From the NCBI GenBank assembly GCA_910588295.1, contig CAJUQO010000001.1, forward strand, positions 62,001-126,000: DNA of 64,000 nt, written 5' to 3'. Origin of the DNA: an uncultured Lachnospiraceae bacterium (lineage in GTDB: Bacteria > Bacillota > Clostridia > Lachnospirales > Lachnospiraceae). This document shows, in pieces, positions 8,776-17,245 of the stretch (position 1 is the first letter of the stretch; each line of letters starts with the position of its first letter). The position numbers and the translations under genes are program-made. The notes beneath the pieces are model-generated. The model ran no database searches, was not told where the DNA came from, and saw nothing but the letters and a program-made list of their open reading frames with translations.

Positions 8776-9500
8776 TTAAATATCGTCAATCACTACGTTG
8801 TTTTTTATTTTGGATGCATCGGCATTTGAACGTCCTTTATCAGAAAAGTCAGGCATATTTTTAGAAGAAAATATTAAATTTACAATGACTTTGCTGATAT
8901 CTTCATACATCTGCTGAAACAATTTATCCTGTTTCTGTACATCCGTTTCCAGCAGAATATAGATCAGGTCATTTTTCAGTATTCCAATGCTTAATGTCCG
9001 GTTGACCATCATTTTATGTTTCCTGTGTTTCTCTATTTCAGCCAGTTCTGTCTCCGCGTCGCGGATGATATCTTCTGCAAGGTTACTGATATAGATTGTG
9101 CTGTATATATCCTGCAACAGCAAAATTGGCTCCGTCCCTGTGAAATTCTCCATCTGTAGACGGTCTTTCAATGTCCCGTATGCCGTTTCGATCCACCATC
9201 TCATATGATAGAGTCCCGCAATCTGCAGACAGCCAAAGGTTTCAGATAGTAGATTTGTAATAAGCACTTCTTCCCTCTCTTCCGGCAACGGTACTTTGAC
9301 CATCCGCAGAGTGATATATCCGAGCTCTTCCACCCGCTGTCCGATATCCGTTCCCTTATAATGTCTGGTCCGGCTTTTATCCAGATGGATGTCCACCCAT
9401 GTGTCCAAAGCCGACAAAGCGGACTGCTCCTTCTTATAATCACTGGATTTGAGACGTACCAGGAATAAGATGCCCTTCTCCATCATAGGACAACAGAAAA
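8776..9500 (-). pseudogene. IS4-family transposase, 5'-truncated relic
   Basis: The frame from about MEKGILFLVRLKSS to the stop at 8776 encodes the C-terminal half of an IS4-family DDE transposase. It includes the diagnostic Y-(2)-R-(3)-E-(6)-K signature in YHMRWWIETAYGTLK, which supplies the catalytic Glu, and the conserved LQDIYSTIYISNLAEDI. The part with the two catalytic Asp residues is missing: upstream of about 9490 the translation stops resembling transposase. It marks the right boundary of the accessory segment and is probably inactive. Confidence 0.75.
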
Positions 9501-9635
9501 TTAACTTTAATTTCTTCGAACTTCGCCTGCCGGAAAACGAGCCTGTCTTTACCCTTAAAAAAGTTCTGGAGGATATGGATTTTTCGGGCCTCACCGCCCG
9601 TTATTCCCCTAGGGAGAACGAAACGGAAGTAAAAA

Positions 9636-9698
9636 AGCAAAACATCCCCAGAGAAAACCAGGATCCCAAAATCCTTGATTTCTCCGGGGATGTTTTTA
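9636..9698. terminator. Bidirectional terminator-like hairpin after fucI
   Basis: AAACATCCCC-AGAGAAA pairs with TTTCTC-CGGGGATGTTT over a 20-odd-nt loop. It is followed by T-rich tracts in both directions (TTTTTATTTG on plus; TTTTGCTTTTTT on minus). It sits about 70 bp beyond the fucI stop and separates it from the IS relic. Confidence 0.6.
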
Positions 9699-9768
9699 TT
9701 TGATATCATAGGGGCTAAAAACCGTTATTAAGCGACATCCCCTTCTTCTCAATTATTCATTCACTTAT

Positions 9769-11571
9769 TTATTTCTTATAGAAAGGCCCAAAGTTTGCGC
9801 AGGCTCTGTAGTCAGCGCCTTCTTTGTCCATACCGAAGGCATTCCATGCGGCCGGACGGAAGATCTTCTCGCTGGGCACGTTGTGCATGCATACCGGAAT
9901 TCTCAGCATGGAGCACATAGTGATCAGATCTGCGCCGATGTGGCCGTAGCTGATAGCGCCGTGGTTGGCGCCCCAGTTGTTCATAACCTCATAAGCGGTC
10001 TTGAAGGGGCTGCCCTCTACGCCGTCTGTACGCGGAGCGAACCAGGTGCAGGGCCATGTATAGTCGGTACGTTTCCAGATCTTGTCGGACACCTCATCCG
10101 GCAGAGCCACCGTCCAACCCTCAGCAATCTGGAGCACCGGCCCCAAGCCGCGTACCAGATTCAGGCGAATCATGGTGGCAGGCATCTCAGCCCTGGTCAG
10201 GAAACGGGAGGAGAATCCGCCGCCACGGAAGTAACCGTTGTCGGCTGCACACCACTCGGTAGCATTCATAACCGTCTTCATATCCTCTTCGGTCATGTCA
10301 TACCACTCTTTCATGATACCGTTGCCGTTCTCGTCTTTCACTTCGCCGCAGGCATCCAGACAGCAGGCGCCGGAGTTGATCAGATGGATAAATCCGTCTG
10401 CTTCTTTGGCCTTGCCTTCCAGTTCATAACCGGTGGCTCTCTTCACAGCGGAACCGCTCCAGTATGTACGCACATCGGCAAACATCTGCGCACGGTTGGT
10501 CAAAAGGTTCATAAACAGCATGCCAAGGCCGTTTAATACGTCATTCTCTGTGGCCAGAATGAAGGGCTCGCGCGCACCGTTCCAGTCGAAGGATGTATTC
10601 AGAATAGCCTCCGGGAAGTCGCAGTTTGGTTTGTAATCCGTCCACTGTCTCTGGCCCTGGAAACCGCCGCAGATCGCGTTGTGGCCCACAGCCTCCTCCT
10701 CGCAGCCTTCGGGCAGGTTCGGATTACCCTGATACAGATCCTCAATGATTACAGCCATCTTAGCCAGGAACTCCCAGGTCTGTGCTTTCTGTTCATCGGA
10801 TGCCTTAACGAAATCAGGATTCTTGTCAAAGCCTTCCTTGCAGTACTCTTTCACCCAGGCAAGGGCTTTCTGATACTCATCCTCGTTATAGATATGCTCG
10901 TCCATACGGCGAAGGATCTCTACCTCGTCCACAGACTCTACACGCATACCCAGATAGGACTCGATGAAATCCTGGTCAATGATGGAGCCGCCGATACCCA
11001 TGGTAACGGAACCGATCTGCAGGTAGGATTTGCCCTTCATGGTAGCAACGGCCACAGCGGCGCGGGCAAAACGCAGGATCTTCTCCTGAACATCCTCGGG
11101 AATCCTGGTGTCGTCAGCCTCACATACCTCATGGCCATAGATACCGAAAGCCGGAAGTCCCTTCTGGGCATGAGTAGCCAGTACGGATGCCAGATACACG
11201 GCGCCGGGCCTCTCTGTGCCATTGAAGCCCCATACGGCCTTGATCGTGTTGCGATCCATATCCATTGTCTCGGAACCGTAGCACCAGCAGGGAGTCACGG
11301 TCAACGTGATGGCAACGCCGGCCTTCTCAAACTTTTCCTGGCAGGCGGCAGCCTCGGCCACACGGCCAATAGTCGTATCGGCGATAATAACCTTCACAGG
11401 CTCGCCGTTTGCATATTTCAGATTATCTTCCAGTAATTTGGCGGCAGATTTTGCCATATTCATGGTCTGCTCTTCCAGGGACTCACGCACTTTCAGTTTG
11501 CCCCTGCGCCCGTCAATGGTAGGACGGATACCAATTACCGGAAATTCACCAATAAACCTGTTCTTTGCCAT
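9769..11571 (-). CDS. fucI: L-fucose isomerase
   Basis: Converts L-fucose to L-fuculose (often also D-arabinose to D-ribulose), the first step of fucose use. 600 residues, as E. coli FucI. It starts MAKNRFIGEFPVIGIRPTIDGR and carries the substrate and Mn region around GGFQGQRQWTDY, TSFDWNGAREPFILATENDVLNG, and a C-terminal HGAISYGHIGADL. A longer frame adds five residues, but GGAGG 8 nt before MAKNR fixes the start. A divergent AraC gene faces it and the BMC operon starts about 1.3 kb further on, so it feeds the encapsulated fuculose-phosphate aldolase. No fuculokinase or fucose permease is in the window. Confidence 0.95.
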   Translation of the reverse strand: MAKNRFIGEFPVIGIRPTIDGRRGKLKVRESLEEQTMNMAKSAAKLLEDNLKYANGEPVKVIIADTTIGRVAEAAACQEKFEKAGVAITLTVTPCWCYGSETMDMDRNTIKAVWGFNGTERPGAVYLASVLATHAQKGLPAFGIYGHEVCEADDTRIPEDVQEKILRFARAAVAVATMKGKSYLQIGSVTMGIGGSIIDQDFIESYLGMRVESVDEVEILRRMDEHIYNEDEYQKALAWVKEYCKEGFDKNPDFVKASDEQKAQTWEFLAKMAVIIEDLYQGNPNLPEGCEEEAVGHNAICGGFQGQRQWTDYKPNCDFPEAILNTSFDWNGAREPFILATENDVLNGLGMLFMNLLTNRAQMFADVRTYWSGSAVKRATGYELEGKAKEADGFIHLINSGACCLDACGEVKDENGNGIMKEWYDMTEEDMKTVMNATEWCAADNGYFRGGGFSSRFLTRAEMPATMIRLNLVRGLGPVLQIAEGWTVALPDEVSDKIWKRTDYTWPCTWFAPRTDGVEGSPFKTAYEVMNNWGANHGAISYGHIGADLITMCSMLRIPVCMHNVPSEKIFRPAAWNAFGMDKEGADYRACANFGPFYKK

Positions 11572-11594
11572 AAGAAATACCTCCATTCATTTTG

Positions 11595-11661
11595 TAAGCG
11601 GCGCTGTTCTCACCCCAGGCGTTACTGTTCACTCCGTGACCGGTAACCCGCAGGCCGCTTA
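11595..11661 (-). repeat. Nested inverted repeat in fucI leader
   Basis: Outer arms TAAGCGGC (11595-11602) and GCCGCTTA (11654-11661) enclose imperfect inner arms GTTACTGTTCAC / GTGACCGGTAAC. The inner arms resemble the dispersed GTAAC-GTTCAG palindromes. The structure begins about 25 nt upstream of the fucI start, probably in its 5' leader. Confidence 0.5.
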
Positions 11662-11685
11662 TTTATTGATGGTATAATCATATCA

Positions 11686-11715
11686 TTGATTCTTGTCTCT
11701 GGCTTGTGGTATAAT
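11686..11715 (+). promoter_or_regulatory. Putative promoter of araC-type gene
   Basis: TTGATT (11686-11691), an 18-nt spacer and a perfect TATAAT (11710-11715), about 65 nt upstream of the GTG start. An inverted repeat TTTCCA-N10-TGGAAA (11742-11763) lies downstream and could be an operator. On the opposite strand only a -10-like TATGAT (11682-11677) without a good -35 faces fucI, as expected for an activator-dependent promoter. Confidence 0.5.
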
Positions 11716-11779
11716 GGTCAAAAATATAAAAATATTCACTTTTTCCATTTTTAGGTGTGGAAATTTCGGAGGTTTTTTT

Positions 11780-12631
11780 GTGCAATATTTACATTTCAAT
11801 GAGGATAAGCAGCGGGGAACCTATGATTTCCCCTTTGAATTTTACCACGTAGACGATACCCATCCCCAGTATATAATGTCCTACCATTGGCATGTAGAGT
11901 ATGAAGTCATCCGTATCCTCGAGGGTACTTTCCACATCACCCTGGACGAAAAAGAATTTACGGCCCGGGCCGGAGAAATCATTTTTATCAACAGCGGCAT
12001 CCTCCATTCCGGTGTCCCTGAATCCTGCGTATATGAATGTATTGTTTTTGACATGAATTGTTTTTTAAAACAGAACGGGGCCTGCCAGCCCTATGTCCAG
12101 AAAATCATCGACCACCGGGCACAGATCTATCATCATTTCGGCCGGGAGCACCAGGGTGTGCGGGCAGCTATCGACAGTGTTTTTGATGCCTTTGTAGAGC
12201 ATCCCAGAGGCTATGAGCTGCAGGTATTTGGCGGATTCTACCAGTTTTTTGGCGCTGTATTCGCCAGCCGCTGTTATTTTGAGGAACCGCCCCAGTCCCT
12301 CCGGGATTATAAAAAGATCATGCAGCTTAAACAGGTGCTGGAATATATTGAAGCAAACTACCAGAACACGATCTCCCTGGAACAAATGTCCCAGGCCGCC
12401 AGTATGTCGCCGAAATATTTCTGCCGGTTTTTCATGGACATGACCCACAAAACGCCCATGGATTATCTGAACTACCAGCGGGTGGAACACGCCGCTTTCC
12501 TACTTTCCACCTCCCACAGTTCGGTGACGGACGTGGCTTTCAGCTGCGGTTTTAATGATCTGAGTTATTTTATCAAAACTTTCAAGCGCTATAAGGGTGT
12601 GACACCAGGACGTTTCACGCGGCATCCGTAA
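11780..12631 (+). CDS. AraC family transcriptional regulator
   Basis: A 283-residue regulator: an N-terminal cupin sugar-binding domain (HWHVEYEVIRILEG, then AGEIIFINSGILHSG) and a C-terminal double helix-turn-helix of the AraC/XylS type (ISLEQMSQAASMSPKYFCRFF; VTDVAFSCGFNDLSYFIKTFK). A longer frame exists, but GGAGG 7 nt before a GTG codon (11780) marks the start. Divergent to fucI, so it most likely activates fucI, and perhaps the BMC operon, in response to fucose or a derivative. The inducer is not shown by the sequence. Confidence 0.9.
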   Translation: MQYLHFNEDKQRGTYDFPFEFYHVDDTHPQYIMSYHWHVEYEVIRILEGTFHITLDEKEFTARAGEIIFINSGILHSGVPESCVYECIVFDMNCFLKQNGACQPYVQKIIDHRAQIYHHFGREHQGVRAAIDSVFDAFVEHPRGYELQVFGGFYQFFGAVFASRCYFEEPPQSLRDYKKIMQLKQVLEYIEANYQNTISLEQMSQAASMSPKYFCRFFMDMTHKTPMDYLNYQRVEHAAFLLSTSHSSVTDVAFSCGFNDLSYFIKTFKRYKGVTPGRFTRHP

Positions 12632-12741
12632 GATAATATCCAAAAACAGCTTGCAACTTTTTGCAAACAGCGTTATGAAAAAAATCAATCAGCTGGAAAG
12701 GCGGATGGAAGAGCTGGAAAGAAGGACTGCGTAAGACAGTG

Positions 12742-12783
12742 AAAGCTGTACAGGAATTATGTAATTCCCGTACAGCTTTTTTC
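12742..12783. terminator. Bidirectional intrinsic terminator
   Basis: AAAGCTGTACAGGAATTA pairs with TAATTCCCGTACAGCTTT (one mismatch), followed by TTTTTT. It lies between the convergent araC-type gene and the last gene of the BMC operon and can serve both. Confidence 0.85.
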
Positions 12784-12812
12784 ATCCGCTTACTATGTCT
12801 TATACCCTTCTC

Positions 12813-13958
12813 CTACCACAGCTTCGCGTAAATATGCTTAATCTCTTCCACTGTGACCGGCCTCGGATTGGTGACCGTACAAGCATCCTTTAAAGCATTT
12901 TCGGCCATCTCGTCCAGCGCGTCAAAATACTGCACGGCGTCGATGGTCTTCATCTCTGAAATACTCATGGGAATATTCATCTCCTTCATCATGAACTGTG
13001 TCCAGTTCACCAGGGAACGCACGCCCATGACCGGATTGTAACTGGACAGCCCCAGGATATGGGCCGCCGACGCGTAACGCTCCACGGCAGGCAGATATTC
13101 CTTCTGGCTGCGGCTGCTGTGGTTGATATTTGAATTAAACTCAATAATATAGGGCAGCAACATCGCATTGGCACGGCCGTGAGGGATATGGAACCTGGCG
13201 CCCAGCTGATGGGCCAGGCTGTGGTTGATCCCCAGGGAGGCCGTATTAAAAGCCAATCCCGCCAAACAGGAGGCCACATGCATCTTCTGTCTTGCGTGCA
13301 TATCGTTGCCGTCATAGTAGGTACGCAGCAGAAATACACTGCAGATCTCCATAGACTTTTCCGCCAATGCGGCAGAGAACTCATTGTGGTTTGTACTGAC
13401 GTAAGATTCCAGAGCGTGGGTAAATACATCCATACCCGTGTCAGCCGTGACGGCAGGGGGCACGCTCTTTACCAGCTCCGCGTCCAGAATCGCCTCGTCA
13501 GCGGTCAGACTGTCGGATACCAACGGATACTTCACCTTCGCGTTGGTATCATTAACTACAGCGAAAGCCGTAACTTCCGAACCCGTTCCACTGGTGGTGG
13601 GAATGGCGATCAACCCTACTTCGCCGTAATGGTCAATCTGCAGCGCAAATTCACGGATGGATTTGGAGGAATCGATGGCCGAACCTCCGCCCACTGCAAC
13701 AATTGCATCCGGTCGGTACTGCAAAAAGGCTTTCACACCCTCCGAGATCTTATCGATCGGCGCATCCGGAACCACGTCGCTGAAAATCGTGTACGCTTTT
13801 CCCGCGGAATCAAGAGGCTTGGTGATATAGCCAACCATGCCGCTCTGCTTCACATAGGGATCGGTAATAATCATAATCCGATTATAGGGAATATCTTTCA
13901 GACGATCCAGGGCGTTTTCGCCAAAATGGATCGTCGTGAGAATTTTAAATGTATTCAT
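12813..13958 (-). CDS. pduQ: Iron-containing alcohol dehydrogenase (PduQ-like)
   Basis: A 381-residue group III alcohol dehydrogenase. It has the NAD-binding GGGSAIDSSK (90-99), TSGTGSEVT, and the Fe ligands Asp177, His181, His246 and His260 (spacing as in FucO). As last gene of the BMC operon it would reduce the aldehyde product and regenerate NAD+ inside the shell: propionaldehyde to propanol, or lactaldehyde to 1,2-propanediol. It has no N-terminal encapsulation helix; Salmonella PduQ is reported to enter by binding PduP. FucO and PduQ cannot be separated by sequence alone here. The DeoR gene precedes it by 60 bp. Confidence 0.88.
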   Translation of the reverse strand: MNTFKILTTIHFGENALDRLKDIPYNRIMIITDPYVKQSGMVGYITKPLDSAGKAYTIFSDVVPDAPIDKISEGVKAFLQYRPDAIVAVGGGSAIDSSKSIREFALQIDHYGEVGLIAIPTTSGTGSEVTAFAVVNDTNAKVKYPLVSDSLTADEAILDAELVKSVPPAVTADTGMDVFTHALESYVSTNHNEFSAALAEKSMEICSVFLLRTYYDGNDMHARQKMHVASCLAGLAFNTASLGINHSLAHQLGARFHIPHGRANAMLLPYIIEFNSNINHSSRSQKEYLPAVERYASAAHILGLSSYNPVMGVRSLVNWTQFMMKEMNIPMSISEMKTIDAVQYFDALDEMAENALKDACTVTNPRPVTVEEIKHIYAKLW

Positions 13959-14018
13959 AGCACCCTCTCATAATTTATCCGTAACAATTCCATGCTTTCA
14001 CCGTCACATGAAATCCCA

Positions 14019-14798
14019 TTATATTTTCGTCTTATCCGTGGGATAAATACATTCCACGCCAAGGCTTCCGAAAAGCTTGAGCCATCTTGCTTCCGGCTCC
14101 TGATCTGTAATCACACCGGATAAACTGGCAAACGTATCGATCCTGCAAAAAGAATCCTGGTCAAATTTAGAATGATCAACCGCCAGATACACCTTTTGGG
14201 ATGCATGGATCATCGACTGCTTTACTTCGGCAAATATCTCCAGGGAATCCATAAAACCATACTCCATGCTGACACCCTTGCAGGAGAGAAACAGCTTGTC
14301 CACGCAATACTTCTCCACCCCTGCCCGGGCCGCTCCGCCAAGCAGCGCCAGATAGCCCTCTTTAAGCAATCCTCCTGTGGAAATAATATCCCAGCCGGAT
14401 ACATCCGACATCTCAATAATGGCTTCCAGTGAATTAGTGACCACGGTCAGGCGGGATTTCTGCTTTAAGGCTTTGGCAATAAATACGCCGGTAGTGCTGG
14501 CATCAAGCATGATATGATCGCCATCCTCCACCAGCTTGGCCGCCAGTTCAGCAATCCTTTGTTTACCGGCCACGTTACGGTTTTTACGGATATTAAAAGG
14601 CATGTCCATATTGCTGTTATCGTTGATAACAGCACCGCCATAGCTCTTGATTGCCAGCCCGTCATTTTCAAGCTTCTCCAGATCCCGGCGTATCGTCTCC
14701 TCAGAAACACCATAGAGCTGGCTCAGTTCGCTGACTACAACCCGCTTCTCTATCTGCAGTTTTTCCAGTATCAGATTACGTCTCTCAAGAGCTAACAA
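14019..14798 (-). CDS. DeoR/GlpR family regulator
   Basis: 259 residues. An N-terminal DeoR helix-turn-helix (VVVSELSQLYGVSEETIRRDLEKLE) is followed by a DeoRC sensor domain of the phosphosugar-binding fold (LDASTTGVFIAKAL; TGGLLKEGY). Such repressors respond to sugar phosphates. Its place inside the BMC operon suggests control by fuculose-1-phosphate or a related phosphosugar, which is inference. Translation probably starts at TTG, 6 nt after GGAG. Confidence 0.9.
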   Translation of the reverse strand: MLALERRNLILEKLQIEKRVVVSELSQLYGVSEETIRRDLEKLENDGLAIKSYGGAVINDNSNMDMPFNIRKNRNVAGKQRIAELAAKLVEDGDHIMLDASTTGVFIAKALKQKSRLTVVTNSLEAIIEMSDVSGWDIISTGGLLKEGYLALLGGAARAGVEKYCVDKLFLSCKGVSMEYGFMDSLEIFAEVKQSMIHASQKVYLAVDHSKFDQDSFCRIDTFASLSGVITDQEPEARWLKLFGSLGVECIYPTDKTKI

Positions 14799-14869
14799 TG
14801 CTGTCTCCTTTCATCATGCCAAACCCGACTGCTCTCCTGCGGAAATATAAAAAACCTGCCACTGGATCA

Positions 14870-15418
14870 TCACAAAATGGAAGCAGCGATCTTCTTATCG
14901 GGATGGGCGATCACGGACGAATCCAGGTACATGCCCTTGGGACCCACAACAGTCTTCGCCTTATCAATAGCCGCCGATACGGCCGAAACTTCGCCGGTCA
15001 GGAGCATGTAGGATTTTCCACACATACCCTTGGCGATACGGAGCTCGATCAGCTCCACAATAGCCGTCTTGGCTGCCGCGTCCGCCGCCTCAATAATGGC
15101 TGCCACATCATAGGTCTCAATAATTCCCAGAGCGCTGATATCCTCCACATGGGTAGCGCCGTAAATGGCCGGGAATATGGACTCGTGAGGGTTGCCCAGC
15201 ACCATACTGTCGATCAGCTGGGTCTCATACTGGGTGCAGGCGGCATCCACGGCCGCTTTCACCGCACTCAGATCTCCGGAAACAATCGCGATGTACTTTC
15301 CGGGACATACTGCCTGCGCCTCTACAAGCTCTACTTCCGAAGTCTTTACCATAGCGTCTGCGGCGGTAATACCGGTAGCTACGGTCTTAAATTCAATCAT
15401 ACCGATTGCTTTACTCAT
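14870..15418 (-). CDS. pduT: BMC-T shell protein with FeS cysteine (PduT)
   Basis: 182 residues made of two tandem BMC folds, forming trimeric pseudo-hexamers in the shell. Counting from the ATG preceded by AAAGGAC, a Cys falls exactly at residue 38 in AVCPGKYIAIVSGD. Cys38 is the ligand of the [4Fe-4S] cluster at the trimer pore of Salmonella PduT. Next to pduS, it should pass electrons across the shell. The second BMC fold begins near ISALGIIETYDVAA. A GTG three codons upstream is less well placed as a start. Confidence 0.92.
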   Translation of the reverse strand: MSKAIGMIEFKTVATGITAADAMVKTSEVELVEAQAVCPGKYIAIVSGDLSAVKAAVDAACTQYETQLIDSMVLGNPHESIFPAIYGATHVEDISALGIIETYDVAAIIEAADAAAKTAIVELIELRIAKGMCGKSYMLLTGEVSAVSAAIDKAKTVVGPKGMYLDSSVIAHPDKKIAASIL

Positions 15419-15442
15419 ATTGTGCACGTCCTTTCTATGCCG

Positions 15443-16768
15443 CTACGCCACGATCACAATGGTCTGGCCGTTTACATCGGCAACTTTGCCGCTGATCGAT
15501 GCGTGGATTGCAACGCTGAGCGCCTTGTCCGCCGGTTTGGCGATCATCTGCCCCGCCGTCACTGTGTCGCCCTTATTTACTACGGGCTGAGCCGGGGCTC
15601 CGATATGCTGGCTGAGTTTCACTGTGACTTTCTTTACCGCCGCCACCTGATCATCCAGAGGCGCCGGTTTGTCATACTTCGTCAATCCCAGCCTGGCCAT
15701 CAGCCTCTCTTCGGGCACTTTACGGTATTCCCGGGCTTCTTCCACGGAACGGGCCGTTACCTGGGGCACCTTCACACCGTTCTGACGCAGCCCCAGTTTA
15801 AAGTCTGCCATCAGGGATCGGGGCGCCAGGGTCTGCGGACAGGAATACATTTCGCAGACACCGCAGGAACAACAGAAGAACGTATTGACATACGGCGTAG
15901 TGTCCTGGAAATCTTTGTTCGATGTGGCACGCATAAACATATGCGGCTGAATCGGATGGCCGAGATTAAACCTGGGACAGAGATCCGTACACATATGGCA
16001 CTGGCAGCAGATCGAAGCTGCCCGTTTCATATCAATAGATGGTTTTCTTCTTTTCTTATTTACAATAATGTGGTCATCCGGCAGCACCAGTACGGCGTTG
16101 GTGGTCTTGGTGACCGGCATATCCGCCGAACCTATAAAGCCCATCATGGGACCGCCCACAAAATATACCGGATCTTTACAGGTGGCTACTCCGGCCATGG
16201 CCACTACCTCGCCGATGGAAGTACCGATTGGCACTCGCACCGTAATGGGACTGGCCACCTCTGCCACTACGGATACCAGTTTATCTGTAACCGGCTCCTG
16301 CTTCTCCACAGCCCGATATACATTATAAACCGTCTCCACATTAAACACGGCGACTCCCTGCTCGATGGGAAGTCCGCCCGGACGCACTACCCGGCCCGTG
16401 GCCTCATAGATCAAAACCACCTCGTCTCCCATCGGATATACCTCCGGAAGCTGATGAATCCTGACCTTCGGGAACTCGTCCACATATGTATTCAGCGCTT
16501 TGATGGTATCCACATAGGATTCCTTCACACCAATGATCGCCTCATTTGCACCGACGACATCGGCTATCATGCTGAAAGTTTTCATAATCTCATATGCGTG
16601 CTTCTCCAGAAGCTGTCTGTGCAGCTTCAGCAGCGGCTCGCACTCTGCGCAGTTCAATAAAATCGTATTCGCCCGCTCATCCAGCTTGGCATAGGTCGGA
16701 AAACCGGCGCCGCCAGCGCCCACGATACCATTTTCCTGCATGATTTTCTTTAATTCGTTGATATCCAT
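15443..16768 (-). CDS. pduS: PduS-type FeS flavoprotein (RnfC-like)
   Basis: 441 residues of the PduS/RnfC family. It has the N-terminal nucleotide/FMN loop GAGGAGFPTYAKL (17-29), an SLBB region, then two cysteine clusters for [4Fe-4S] centres, CCQCHMCTDLCP (254-265) and CCSCGVCEMYSCP (299-311), and a C-terminal barrel-sandwich (biotinyl-lipoyl-like) domain. In Pdu systems PduS is the flavoprotein reductase that pairs with PduT; in B12-free loci it is thought to handle NAD recycling or electron export. The start at 16768 follows GGAG by 7 nt, 4 nt after the eutN stop. Confidence 0.92.
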   Translation of the reverse strand: MDINELKKIMQENGIVGAGGAGFPTYAKLDERANTILLNCAECEPLLKLHRQLLEKHAYEIMKTFSMIADVVGANEAIIGVKESYVDTIKALNTYVDEFPKVRIHQLPEVYPMGDEVVLIYEATGRVVRPGGLPIEQGVAVFNVETVYNVYRAVEKQEPVTDKLVSVVAEVASPITVRVPIGTSIGEVVAMAGVATCKDPVYFVGGPMMGFIGSADMPVTKTTNAVLVLPDDHIIVNKKRRKPSIDMKRAASICCQCHMCTDLCPRFNLGHPIQPHMFMRATSNKDFQDTTPYVNTFFCCSCGVCEMYSCPQTLAPRSLMADFKLGLRQNGVKVPQVTARSVEEAREYRKVPEERLMARLGLTKYDKPAPLDDQVAAVKKVTVKLSQHIGAPAQPVVNKGDTVTAGQMIAKPADKALSVAIHASISGKVADVNGQTIVIVA

Positions 16769-16772
16769 GCCA

Positions 16773-17039
16773 CTACTCCAATCCTGCTCCGTCATCAATG
16801 ATACCTACTATCGCAGCGTCGACCGGAGCGGTATCCAGCCCGCAGCCTATCCTGGCCGCGCTGCCCTGCGCAACTAAAACGTATTCGCCCACACCGGCGC
16901 CGATATTGTCTATGGCCACGACACGATTCATGTCTGCTTTCATATGATGCACAGGTTCTACAATCATAAATTTCTGTCCGATCAGATTGTCGCTCTTTCT
17001 TGTAGAAACAACGCTCCCTACTACTTTGCCCACAATCAT
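16773..17039 (-). CDS. pduN: BMC vertex pentamer protein (EutN/PduN)
   Basis: 88 residues of the EutN/CcmL (BMC-P) family: MIVGKVVGSVVSTRKSDNL, a central VDNIGAGVGEYVLVAQGSAA-type segment, and VDAAIVGIIDD. These form pentamers that close the icosahedral vertices, and one copy per locus is usual. GGAGG stands before the ATG. It overlaps almost directly with pduS (4 nt gap), so the two are coupled. Confidence 0.93.
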   Translation of the reverse strand: MIVGKVVGSVVSTRKSDNLIGQKFMIVEPVHHMKADMNRVVAIDNIGAGVGEYVLVAQGSAARIGCGLDTAPVDAAIVGIIDDGAGLE

Positions 17040-17106
17040 CTCCTACCTCCATTGCGCAACTATTGTATGTATCTGCCGGAAAACCTTTCGGCCGCCGGTA
17101 TACTGC

Positions 17107-17188
17107 CAGGGGCGAAGAATCTCCGCCCCTGAACAAACTTCTTACTTTAAAAACCCGCCGCCGCAGACAGCATCCATTCAGGGATGCT
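17107..17188 (-). promoter_or_regulatory. Two hairpins in pduL-eutN gap
   Basis: The 206-bp gap between pduL and eutN, the longest inside the operon, holds CAGGGGCG/CGCCCCTG near 17107-17130 and AGCATCC-attcag-GGATGCT (17169-17188). No gene was found in the gap. The hairpins may set relative expression by mRNA processing. Confidence 0.35.
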
Positions 17189-17245
17189 AAATGCGCCAGT
17201 TCCGGCTTTCATCCGCGGTGGCGCGCCAATACGGCGCACGATGGT

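Noticed and set aside
12675..12734. Tiny frame MKKINQLERRMEELERRTA between the araC-type gene and the terminator
   Set aside because: It reads as a short coiled coil, but there is no ribosome binding site and at 19 codons it cannot be told from chance.
14798..16660. 620-codon open frame on the plus strand
   Set aside because: Antisense to pduT and pduS; no start site and low-complexity His/Arg-rich product typical of a shadow frame.
16773..17245. Extra small shell gene between pduL and eutN
   Set aside because: Frames in the gap are short and give no BMC-like sequence; only hairpins are visible.
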